Below, piece after piece: positions 12,772 through 21,451 of a DNA stretch of 64,000 bases (positions are counted from its first letter, which is position 1; each line of letters starts with the position of its first letter). The notes beneath the pieces are model-generated. The model searched no databases. It was not told the DNA's origin and worked only from the letters and a program-made list of their open reading frames with translations. Origin of the DNA: Atherinomorus stipes (Eukaryota; Chordata; Actinopteri; Atheriniformes; Atherinidae); assembly GCA_023101725.1 (NCBI GenBank), contig JALJCO010012682.1, forward strand, positions 1,426,001 through 1,490,000, written 5' to 3'. The position numbers and the translations under genes are program-made.

Positions 12772-12985
12772 TGCGCGTGTGTCTGCCTGTGCGTGTCTCG
12801 CCGTGTGTCCGCGCGTGCCTGCCTGTGCGTATCTCGTCGTGTGTGCGCGGTTGCTGCCCGTGTGCATCTCGCCGTGTGTGCGCGCGTGCCTGCCTGTGTG
12901 CATCTCGCCGTGTGCGCGCGCGTGCCTACCTGTGCGTATCTCACCGTATGTGCGCGCGCCTGCTTATGTGCCTCGCGCTGCGTGA
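12772..12985 (-). repeat. CpG-rich tandem repeat of about 36 bp between LINE ORF1 and ORF2
   Basis: About five and a half degenerate units of 35-36 bp, each with a core close to 'ctgcctgtgcgtatctcgccgt' (split here only by small changes) followed by a gtgtgcgcgcgtgc stretch. It occupies a third of the 636-bp spacer between the ORF1 stop and the ORF2 start. Open frames run through it in several registers because the repeat lacks stops, so it is not evidence of coding. Confidence 0.88.
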
Positions 12986-13257
12986 ACTGGACCTTCTGCC
13001 CTCGGGGTTATTAATGTTTATAAAGTCGCGGATGAAATGACCGTTCAGTGTGTGAAAGTAAAAGAAAAAGGAGGAAGGGAGGAAAGTAATAAAAGGTGAA
13101 AAAAGAAAAAATGTAACAACAAACCAGAGGTTTAAAAAGTGCATCGTGTTGTGAACGGTGAGGTCGAAACGGTAGTGAAATTAGCAATTATGATCATAAC
13201 AGATAATAATTCATATAATCACAGTTAGAAGGATATGGGATTGAACTGTACCTGACA

Positions 13258-14031
13258 TCAGAAGAGCCACGGGGTGATGTTTGGGTCCCGGTAAAGATGT
13301 CCGTTAATAAATAATTTGTCAACCGCGATAGCAGCCCGAGAGCCCTCCGACATGGCTTTCTTCCTGATGGGGAACAGAACTTTACGCCGGTCCAGGATTT
13401 CTTTCGGGTATTGGTCGTTTACCCCAAAATCGGTCCCTTTTAGCTCGCGGCCCTGTCTCTTTACTTGCTCTTTTTGTTTGAAGTGAACAAACTTGGCCAC
13501 AATCGGTCTGGGTCTGCGTGAATCCGTTCTTTTGCCTCCTATGCGATGTACACGGTGAAAGCCGATACTGCTGGCTAAATCAGCAGGGAGTTTCAGCTCT
13601 TTATGAATGAATGCTTTTACCGTTTCCTCGGGGTTCTCATCTGTCTGTTCTGGGATGCCTGAGAATACCAGGTTGTCTCTCATGCTTCGAGCCTGAAGGT
13701 CGATAACTGCCTCTCTCATCTTTTTGTTTTCCCCTGACAGCTGGTTAATTCCCTCAGTGAGGGACTTAACCGTGTTTTGTAAGTCAGCGTTTGCGGCTGC
13801 AAGCGTTTCTACCTGTTGATAGCTAAACTCCAGCGACTCCCGGAGATTCTGGAACTCTCTGTGAAGAGCCTCCAGCAGGTTCAAACGGCCGTCTAAGCTG
13901 TTTACCTTCTTCTCTATAGAGAGAAGAATATCCACCGAGTTTTCTTGTGGAGACGCCGCACCGGAGGAGTCTACTACCCGAGCTCTCTTGTTTTCCGGGG
14001 TGGATGTTGCTTTCGGCTTTCCATTTTTCAT
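13258..14031 (-). CDS. LINE ORF1 protein (L1 ORF1p / transposase_22-like RNA-binding protein)
   Basis: A 257-residue nucleic-acid chaperone that coats the element RNA in L1-clade LINEs. In order: a basic N-terminus with KRAR (15-18); a long heptad-rich coiled coil (about 33-113) that would drive trimerisation; an RRM-like domain opening with SMRDNLVFSGIPE (116-128); and a C-terminal domain with RRPRPIVAKF (172-181) and FINGHLYRDP near the end. The length is usual for fish L1 ORF1p. The frame is intact. I use the ATG at 14031, but the frame stays open for 40 more codons upstream to a TAG, so the ancestral start may lie near 14149-14151. It lies 636 bp upstream of ORF2 in the same transcript. 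Confidence 0.9.
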   Translation of the reverse strand: MKNGKPKATSTPENKRARVVDSSGAASPQENSVDILLSIEKKVNSLDGRLNLLEALHREFQNLRESLEFSYQQVETLAAANADLQNTVKSLTEGINQLSGENKKMREAVIDLQARSMRDNLVFSGIPEQTDENPEETVKAFIHKELKLPADLASSIGFHRVHRIGGKRTDSRRPRPIVAKFVHFKQKEQVKRQGRELKGTDFGVNDQYPKEILDRRKVLFPIRKKAMSEGSRAAIAVDKLFINGHLYRDPNITPWLF

Positions 14032-14294
14032 ATTAGAGTGATCGCAATACTGATCAATAAGATCTTCTGGGCTGATGGTATCTTCCGCGTTTCCCTCCAG
14101 GGTGTACCCTTCACTATATTGCTTTTTTGTTTGTTCGTTAATTTTACTGATTATCTATTATATTGGCAAATGTTAATAAGTTGAAGCCTTAAAGTTGCTA
14201 ACTCGCCTGGTTTGAATTGTCTACCGTCTCGCAGGAATTACGTCACTACAGCGTCATCACTACAGCGCCGTCATCACTACACTCCTTGCTATTG
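14032..14294 (-). promoter_or_regulatory. LINE 5' UTR with repeated TGACG motifs, presumed internal promoter
   Basis: This 263-bp segment lies between the 5' target-site duplication and ORF1. At 14237-14285 the sense strand carries three related repeats containing TGATGACG or TGACG(TAA), spaced by about 17-19 bp; TGACGTAA resembles a CREB/ATF site. LINEs of this type usually carry an internal promoter here; promoter function is inference. Confidence 0.5.
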
Positions 14295-14309
14295 TGATCA
14301 GTCTTTCCT
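14295..14309. repeat. LINE target-site duplication, 5' side copy
   Basis: TGATCAGTCTTTCCT, followed by ATTACCTG, which is presumably the original flanking sequence. It matches 4910-4924 exactly and fixes the LINE 5' end at about 14294. Confidence 0.9.
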
Positions 14310-14893
14310 ATTACCTGTTGAATTACTCTTTAGTTACTCTTACTACGATAGTAAGAGTGATTGACAGGCCATTACACAAATAAAAGATGTAATGAATGCA
14401 GAAATGATTGGCGGATGTTTTTTGAGCCCCATTACAGCTGATGTATAATGGTGTTTATATACTTAAGCTTTTAATTAATCATACCGTATGGGGTAGTGAA
14501 CCCAATTTCATCAAATATTGCAAAACTGCCTTCTAGTATTTTTTCAACATAAATTTTGCATTCTGTTGGTTCTAGAAAGACCCCAGGAGAGGTTTCAGGC
14601 TCCCACTGCCTTTTTTTTCATGCTCTTTTTTTCAATTCAGTTATGTATATCAACATGTAGAACTGCTGTCTGTCAATTTATGAGGAGATTATTGATTATC
14701 CAATCAAATTGAAAAAGTGAATCTTTTGTTTAATTGATAATTTAGTTTTTTTTTTTTTTATGGCTTGTGTATTGTTTATAGATACTGTGCTGCAGCATGG
14801 GTGAATGGCCCAATACAAATTTCTCTCTCTGAGGGACAATAAAGTTAATCTTGAATCTTGATGCATTGAAAAAAAACCCAATAGATTAATCGT
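14310..14893. other. Gene-free stretch with a short LINE 3'-tail fragment
   Basis: No gene seen. At about 14808-14850 the text aatttctctctctgaggg followed by acaataaagttaat resembles the 3' terminus of a fish non-LTR element on the plus strand. A similar fragment (ggggaataaagttatc) lies at about 15712-15728. Confidence 0.5.
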
Positions 14894-15387
14894 TTAAAGG
14901 GACGAGAGGCAAGATTAAGAAATGAAACTCGTGACTGCCGCGACTGGCGCTTCAGGTAACTGCAGCCACGAACCAAGCTGTCACGGGAGCGTGCACAAAC
15001 TGAAGCTATAATGTTGTTTATTATGCTTATCTTCGTAGTTACACTTTTTAGTGTCTTTCAGTTGATCTGGATCGTTTGCTGACGGCAGAAGAATCCATAA
15101 CTATCGCTTACAGCGTTTGAATTTACCACGACTGTCTTCATTCCTGTATCTAAAGTGTTGGGGATGCGGATGCAGCGTCATTTGACGTCACATCCGCAGG
15201 GCAGCGCGGGAAATTCGGCCACCGAATTACAGCGCTTTATGCAGCACACAGCCTGTTCAAGGCAACGGAAAGAGACATGGGTGGGCTCGTTCTTTTTGGT
15301 TTTTAATGCTTCATCACCCATAAGTATTGAAAAAAATTGGACATGCTTGTTTATTCTTTTGTAATTCCTGCCTCTAGTCCCTTTTAA
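14894..15387. mobile_element. TTAA-flanked MITE (TIR AGGGACgAGAGGCAAGATT)
   Basis: Starts TTAA|AGGGACGAGAGGCAAG at 14894 and ends with the inverted equivalent CCTGCCTCTAGTCCCT followed by T-TTAA at about 15366-15387. Length is about 490 bp and it encodes no protein. TTAA target duplication is known for the piggyBac and Kolobok superfamilies; the AGG..CCT ends would fit Kolobok-like MITEs. A second, partial copy lies at 29748-29938. Confidence 0.7.
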
Positions 15388-15877
15388 AAAATAATTGTTT
15401 ATCGACCAAGGTTCTTTTTATTAGTCTGTTTCTTGGATGTAAAAGGCGCCAGCAGAAACAAAAAAAACCAACAGTTCTTTCGTTTTTCCGTTTTGTGCAA
15501 AAAACAAAATAACAAAGGAACAGTTTATTTTCCTGTTTTTTTTTTTCCGTTTTCACCGAAAAATAAAAATACCATTCAATATTTTGTTTCTATGCCGACG
15601 TACATTGATGGGAAAATACCAATACAGGAAGTCTGCGAGGGTTAGAATACAGCACTTTCCCGGCTAAAATGGGACACAGCGATTCTGTATGCTTGGGTGA
15701 CTTGATTGAAGGGGAATAAAGTTATCCTTTAAATCAATCAATTAACTCAAGTGTCCATGACCAGGATTGATTCACAATGATCTGAATCCCCCCCAAGGAG
15801 GGGAAAGGGTAAATCTATAAAAGAAAAAGAATTAAAATAAGAGGAAAAAAAAAGACGAGAGGTGGAAAAAAAAAAGG

Positions 15878-15908
<31 letters not shown>

Positions 15909-16696
15909 AACCGTACCTACCGGCCTACCACGATAGCACATGTTAATGATGACAATATCAGAATTTCCAAATTGAAGCCGCATTGCACTCTGCCTCTAGC
16001 AGGCAGTAGCGTTGGAGACTCTGCTGTCAGACATCTGCTGTACACGTGAATACAACATGCAGTGCGGTGCTGTGTGGCGATGGGGAGAGATGAGACCTGC
16101 AGCCAGTAAAACTTCAAGACCACCCGACAAGCTACATGTGGAGTCAAGAGAGAGGAAAGACAGCAGCCATATGGCAGCGGCTGATAGGTTGCTTTCACCG
16201 TTACAAGTTCAACAAATGAACTGCAAATGCCATGCTAACGCAAACGTAGGCTGATGACACTGGCACTGGTAAACATGGGGGCCGATTTCAGGGCCCAAGT
16301 ACCCACAGAGAATACTGAGCACCCACGTGGGTTTGATGGAAAAGATTTGCTGTTTCTGGTGAAACAACCTCTGATGTACAAGAAAGTTTAATAACTGCAT
16401 GCAAAGAGCATAAACACTGATGTTCAGTGTTCATATTTGGACAAGATATTTAAAGTTTGAAATTTGTTTTTTTTATATTTAATAGAAAAAAACTGCAGAA
16501 CTTAAAAGGTTTTCTATTTTTTTAAGATAAGTTTTGCACAAGTGTTCTTAAAATGAATTTCTATACTTTTTTGAAGTGTTTTGTTCTGCTGCAATGTATC
16601 TGACATGTGAGTATGTTCATAAACAGTCATTCTGACTTGTGTAGCCTATGCACAGAAGAAAGTAATATATCACAATATATATCGTTATCGCACATA
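15388..16696. other. Gene-free stretch with A-rich tract
   Basis: No coding region recognised. An A-rich tract at about 15830-15906 ends in a run of about 27 As followed by a non-repetitive sequence. It could be the tail of an old retrotransposed sequence, but no body or target duplication was found. Confidence 0.5.
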
Positions 16697-18174
16697 CTTC
16701 AGATTAGTGCTGGGTGATATTGCGTTTTATTAATATCCCAATATTTGCATGTCACGATACACATCTCGATATTTTACCTATGCCTTGAATTAATACTTTG
16801 ATGCATATAATCAAATCAGTAAAATGATTGTGTTTACATTAAAGATTACTGTTCATACTGCATTAATATATGCTGATTTTAAACATTCATGCTAAAAGGG
16901 TGAAATCATAACTAAACAAATTGTTCAAAACTGTATTTATTGAACAGTTAAAGGTAGAGTCCGAAGTCCCTCTAGTGTTTCTGTTTGCAAACAACAGTAT
17001 TCAAACTTAGCACTCCTCCCTCTCAGGCTAATGGCCGCCTCGTTCTAGCTAACCTATTCAGCTTCAAGCTTCTCCTTCAGATATCAGAAGCGGCTACAAG
17101 CCAAACTATTATTAACCCTGGTTTTCCAAACTGCATTATCTGAAGCTCTTACCTTTTCTTCGGTGCATCCATGGTGTTTCCTTTCTTTCTTTCTTTTTTC
17201 CTTTGAGAGTTCAAGGGACTGGCGTCTGCTCCAATCATGAGCTTATTTCCACACAGCGTCATGCTCTTAGCTCTGTCATTGGCTGCCGATATAAACAGAA
17301 ATCTCCACCCAGAAACATCCTGACCAGACCAGAACAAAGATAAAGAGCGAATTACAGGCAGGAGGAGAGAGAGTTGCGTTCAAACGCACCACGGCACAGG
17401 AGTAGAAGCCCAAAGGCGGGGTTTGAGACGGATTTCACTTGCTCAAGTCTAACGTTTATTTTTTACGGGGGGGGGACTTCAGACTATACCTTTAAAGCAG
17501 TGCAATTAACATGTAATTTTAACATGTAACTAAAACAAAGCAAAGTGCCTATACTACTACTGTTATGCCTTTTGGTAAAAGAAAGAAATAATTAGTTCAT
17601 GGTGTGAATTATTTACATTAAAAGATGGGAATAAATAAGTTGATAGTTACTAAAAGTAAGTGATTTCATGCTAAAAACAGTTAAAACGTTTAGATTTTAA
17701 ATCTAATTAGTGTGACATGTCTTTTTCTTAAAAAGCTCTTTGTTAAAAGCTCTTTCTTAAAAAGCTAGTTATCAGAGAAACCAGTGAGGAAACAGCTCAT
17801 GGTGGGCCAAATGTGTTCTACATGGATGAGCTTTGGAAAACTTAACTCCTTGTAAGTATTGTGTTCTGTACGTGTGTTAATTGTTGGTTGGTTGAAACCA
17901 CTTTTTTTATAACTCACGCTGCTGACTCTTGGGTATCGGAGCTCTCTGGTAGAGAAGCTGCCATAGATATCAAGCTGCTACTGCCGGGCATATGACGTAG
18001 CACCTAGCATACGCAAGGTGGGCTTGTTTTATCTCTCAGTGCAGAGAGATGAGGAGTGAGAAAACCCTGCCCGCAACTGAAAGCAACTGAATACTCGAAT
18101 ATGATGAATATAAGCATTTTCTAGAAGGGACTCATATCGAGTATATTCGATATATCGCCCAGCCCTTCAGATTA
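16697..18174. mobile_element. Non-autonomous hAT-like element, about 1.46 kb
   Basis: Terminal inverted repeats GTGCTGGGTGATATTG (from 16707) and ATATATCGCCCAGCC (to about 18164) match the common 'GCTGGGCGATAT' termini of fish hAT elements. The 10-bp sequence CTTCAGATTA flanks both ends (16697-16706 and 18165-18174), which accommodates the 8-bp duplication typical of hAT. No transposase is present. A TTAA-type MITE (16952-17491) is nested inside. Confidence 0.75.
16948..17495 (-). mobile_element. TTAA-flanked MITE nested in the hAT element
   Basis: Begins TTAA|AGGTAGAGTCCGAAGTCCC and ends GGGACTTCAGACTATACCT|TTAA, with TTAA duplicates at 16948-16951 and 17492-17495. Its interior on the minus strand has an ATG followed by six codons ending AAG-AAA-AG and a GTAAGAG donor-like sequence (about 17150-17170). 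A homologous copy of the same end and interior lies at about 32685-32930 on the opposite strand. Confidence 0.75.
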
Positions 18175-18556
18175 TACCACAATATACAGTATTTGGGAGT
18201 TAAACAATAGCAGCTGATAACTGAAACAGTAATACTTCTTACAGTATAAAGGATCTGGTTTGACCTTTAGTGTCTCATTATGTGTTGGGTTTTCACTGTA
18301 CATGTGATTTTATTTATGTCATGTCACTCTGCTACTTGTCCAGCTTCATTGGCTGTCCCTACATCCTCACTTACAGGGCTCTGAATGGCCGGCATGCAAC
18401 AAAGAACTTTTACGTCTGTACATCCCAAACAGGTCCCTAAAGTCATGTGACCAAGACCTGCTGGTTGTGCCACATACAAGACTGAAAACTAAAGGTGGCA
18501 GAGTCTGCGCTGCAGTTGCACCAGGGCTCTCCATTTTAGTTTGAGGTCAGCAGACT

Positions 18557-18774
18557 CTGTAGAGCAGTGGTGGGGAACCCTGGTCCTCGAAGGCCACTGT
18601 CCTTTCAGGTTTTCCATGTATCCCCACTCCAGCACACCTGATTCAAATCAAATGGATCTAACAGCCTTTTAAGTTTTACACAGTGACTTATTGATTTGAA
18701 TCAGGTGTGTAGGAGCAAGGACACATGGATGAACTGGAGTCTGAGGGCCAAGGTTCCCCTCCACTGCTGTAGAA
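18557..18774. mobile_element. hAT-type MITE 1 (TIR CAGTGGTGGGGAACC) with 8-bp TSD
   Basis: The element spans 18565-18766. Its ends are CAGTGGTGGGGAACCC and GGTTCCCCTCCACTG, close to perfect inverted repeats. The flanks are CTGTAGAG (18557-18564) and CTGTAGAA (18767-18774), an 8-bp duplication with one change. Non-coding, about 200 bp. Confidence 0.85.
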
Positions 18775-18943
18775 CAGGAGTGGCCAAGTCTAGTCCTAAA
18801 GAGCCACAACCCTGCATTTTTGATGCATCCCTTCTCCAACATACCTCAATGAAATAACTGGCTCGTTACCAGGCCTCTGTAGAGCTGAATGCATGTGAGG
18901 TAATTCAGGTGTGTCAGGTGACATGGCCACCCCTACTGTAGAG
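18767..18943. mobile_element. hAT-type MITE 2 inserted at the same 8-bp site
   Basis: The element spans 18775-18935 with ends CAGGAGTGGCC and GGCCACCCCTA. The flanks are CTGTAGAA (18767-18774) and CTGTAGAG (18936-18943). The left flank is shared with the right flank of MITE 1, so one of the two inserted exactly into the target duplication of the other. Confidence 0.8.
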
Positions 18944-19100
18944 CTTTAAAAAAAAAAAAATCTAGAAATGGATCTTTTTACGACTGCTTTTTTTTTCTAT
19001 GTTGTTGCACTGTTGTCTATTTTTTTTCTTGTACAGCACTTTGTGATCAATATCTTGAAAGTTACTGTGTAGATAAAGTTTTCCTTACCTACTTACTATC

Positions 19101-19994
19101 ATTCCTAAACAAAACTCCCTTGTCTTGAGCGCTACTGTGATATGTTTATCTTGTTCTTCAGAGGCAGGCAGCGATGGTAATTCTTAAATTGCTCTGTCTG
19201 ATCTCCTGTATCCATGTACTGTTCCAGGTCAAATTTCCTGCTGTGATGTCTGAAGTAATGGCACGCAGTAATTGCTTGCTGGTGTAAATTAGGCGAGCTG
19301 GATGGCAGTTGGGGTGAGTGAGCCTAGCCTGGCTATGTGACAGCAGCACTCAGGCTCAGGACTATAATCCATCGGTTTCTGCTGATGATGAGATCTCCTT
19401 TCCCAATTCATGATTGAAATTGCCTTTTGATAGCATGGAATGTTTCCACCCTGGTCCAAGCAAATTGGTTTGAGCTCATCATTGCTCCAACTCTTCATAT
19501 CTCTCTGTTTTTGGAGCTGTTCTGATCTTCATCTTAAGAGATAAGCTTGCAGGTTAATTATGGTGAAACTCATTACTTGTGTTTAATTAATGTTACCAAA
19601 TTTTTAGCTGATCTGAATGTATGCTTTTCTTTTTTTGGTTTGAGTGAAATGACATGTTTTGTTTTTTAATGTGCAGTATAGATAGCTCTTCCTGTTACTG
19701 ATTTCACTTAAGCAAAATTGTTTATTATCATAATTGTTATGTTAATTGTTTATGAAAATCTATTTCCATTCCATTCCATGGACTACTAAGCAAGTCAAGT
19801 AAGTTATTAATTTGATTCTAGTTTGGGTAGTTGGACATTTCTACATCACTTTTAGAAATTCACTGGATGAAAAGGCCTGAACCTGTGTAAAGAAAGCCAA
19901 CCGGCCTTTGTAGTATGTTATGCATGTGACGCCACCATTAATGAGGTGACCAGTCCAAGTTCATTTGTATCTGCCAACATTGACAGCAACATGA
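19101..19994. other. Gene-free stretch
   Basis: I see no gene, repeat boundary or conserved motif in this AT-rich stretch. Confidence 0.5.
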
Positions 19995-20621
19995 ATATTG
20001 TCGTGGCGCAGCTCTGGCGGTAGCTAATCAGAAGCGCTGCTCTTTAGCATATGATAGAGAAGTTTAATGAAGTCCTAATAAGTCTACAGTACAGACCTGT
20101 TGCTCAGTTGAGTTCGGCTGCGTGGTGTTTTCAGTCAGACAACTTGGTGGGCATCTCGCTAGCTCTGCTCAAGGTGGGGGACCAGAGGTGGCGGTGAATA
20201 ACCACAGAAGCGTTGTGTTAAGGTTACTCGTTTATTACAATATAAAATCGTTATAAACGGCAAGAAACTGTGAACCAGAATCTACTCAGTGTGCCTTGGT
20301 GGTCACAAGTGGTGATCTGAGTTGTCTGCTGCTCCGAGCGGACCTCTGAGCGTACTCCAAGCAAAAACCTCCCATCTTCCTGCCCTCCTCCTCTTTAAAG
20401 GACCCAGACTAGGTCCAGCCTCCCACACTGACTTGTCGTCCTCTTTCTGTTTACCGCCCATTGCTATTAGCTGAGAAGTGCCCTAACTGAACTACAAAAT
20501 CTATCAGCCCCTGCATTCTTATTGCACACGTCGCCTTAACATTAACCTTGTCCCGTTTACCTTAATCTAAACTCTTATCCTGCCACGTCGTCTCAAAACT
20601 GTCTGTCAGCTACCACAATAT
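19995..20621. mobile_element. Probable solo LTR, 619 bp, with ATAT target duplication
   Basis: The segment 19999-20617 starts TGTCGTGGCG, ends GCTACCACA, and is flanked by ATAT on both sides (19995-19998, 20618-20621). TG..CA ends with a 4-bp duplication and no internal coding region are what a solo LTR would show. The minus strand has an AATAAA in GTAATAAACG (about 20230-20240), hinting at minus orientation, but this is weak. No second LTR or internal region is present. Confidence 0.5.
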
Positions 20622-21051
20622 CAGGGCTGACAACAGTGGTCTAAAGTTATTGATAACCTAATGGTATGTTATCTAGAAATCTGTTATACTGTCATATTAG
20701 ACATCGGTGCATTAATATCAACAATGACTATTATCAACAATCCACACTGGAACATAAAAATGCAAATCTCGTTTAATAACTCATCAAAAGTTGGTAAAGA
20801 AATTGCTTAAATCTTTTGCAAAGTATCTTAGTCTGTTAGCATTAACAAGCATAACAAGCACGGATGCCTCACGTTGAACTGAACAACAACATGGTTACGT
20901 TTAATTTAGTGTCGGATTGATGACTGTTCACCCAAATTTACTGTGGTTTTGTTGATGGGAATAAAACTCAGAGTTTCCTTCTGTGTGTCCGCTATTCTGC
21001 CACAGTACAAACACAATGATATTTAGTGGACAGACATCAGCAACCACCACC
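20622..21051. other. Gene-free stretch
   Basis: No gene or repeat boundary recognised between the probable LTR and the hAT MITE. Confidence 0.5.
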
Positions 21052-21451
21052 CCATCAAGTAGGGATGTAATGATATGAAAATTTCATATCACGGTTATTG
21101 TGACCAAAATGATCACGGTTATCATTTTTATCGTGGTATAATAGAAATACCCCCCAGCATCTTTAAATATATCCAAAATGGGTCTAAATGTCTACTTTGT
21201 CCTTTTTAAAGGGTGAAAAATCTCAAGAGAACTGTCCACGAGGGTGCCTTTATTGCCTTCCTTCATGTTTTCATAAATTAAACATCGCAAACTGCGACTG
21301 CTACTACTTTTCTAGCCAATGAGCAGCATCACTGAGTGTTTTTCAAAGTGAAGTAATCAGTCACGGTTATAAAATTTGAAACAGTATTACTTATCATAAT
21401 TTTATCGCGGTTAACCTTTTTACCGGTAATCGTTACATCCCTACCATCAAG
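21052..21451. mobile_element. hAT MITE, 384 bp, with perfect 8-bp TSD
   Basis: The element spans 21060-21443 with ends TAGGGATGTAATGAT and ATCGTTACATCCCTA. It is flanked by CCATCAAG on both sides (21052-21059 and 21444-21451). The TIR sequence and the 8-bp duplication identify the hAT superfamily. Non-coding, rich in 'tcacggttat' sub-motifs. Confidence 0.92.

Larger units (their letters stand above)
4910..14309 (-). mobile_element. Near-full-length L1/Tx1-group LINE with target-site duplication
   Basis: A non-LTR retrotransposon of about 9.4 kb inserted on the minus strand. The 15-bp sequence TGATCAGTCTTTCCT occurs at 4910-4924, right next to a 47-bp T-rich run (the poly(A) tail on the minus strand), and again at 14295-14309 just beyond the 5' end. 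This marks target-primed insertion of one unit spanning about 4924-14294. Order in the sense direction: 263-bp 5' UTR, ORF1 (14031-13258), a 636-bp inter-ORF spacer with a tandem repeat, ORF2 (12621-8875), then a 3' UTR of about 3.9 kb. The domain order (coiled-coil ORF1p, then APE endonuclease and reverse transcriptase) is that of the L1 clade, which is widespread in fish. The intact TSD and nearly open ORFs suggest a recent insertion. Confidence 0.93.
18320..19100 (+). pseudogene. Degenerate L2-clade LINE 3' fragment, interrupted by two hAT MITEs
   Basis: Translations of 18330-18540 give fragments such as LHWLS, FYVCTSQT-like stretches and DQDLLVVPHTRLKTKGG, which correspond to the C-terminal part of L2-type ORF2 (usual pattern: LHWLPV ... 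LLVVPRTRLKT.GDRAF). After the two MITEs the frame resumes around 18944 with an SVELFKK.L..DLF-like stretch. The tail at about 19030-19095 (cagcactttgtgatc...gtagataaagttttcc) is the typical L2 3' terminus. Stops and shifts show it is dead. Confidence 0.75.

Noticed and set aside
12618..13040. Open frames of 80-108 codons on both strands between ORF1 and ORF2
   Set aside because: They read through the 36-bp CpG-rich tandem repeat; the peptides are simple repeats of the unit.
15155..15364. 69-codon frame in the 14894 MITE
   Set aside because: It lies inside a non-coding TTAA MITE and has no transposase similarity.
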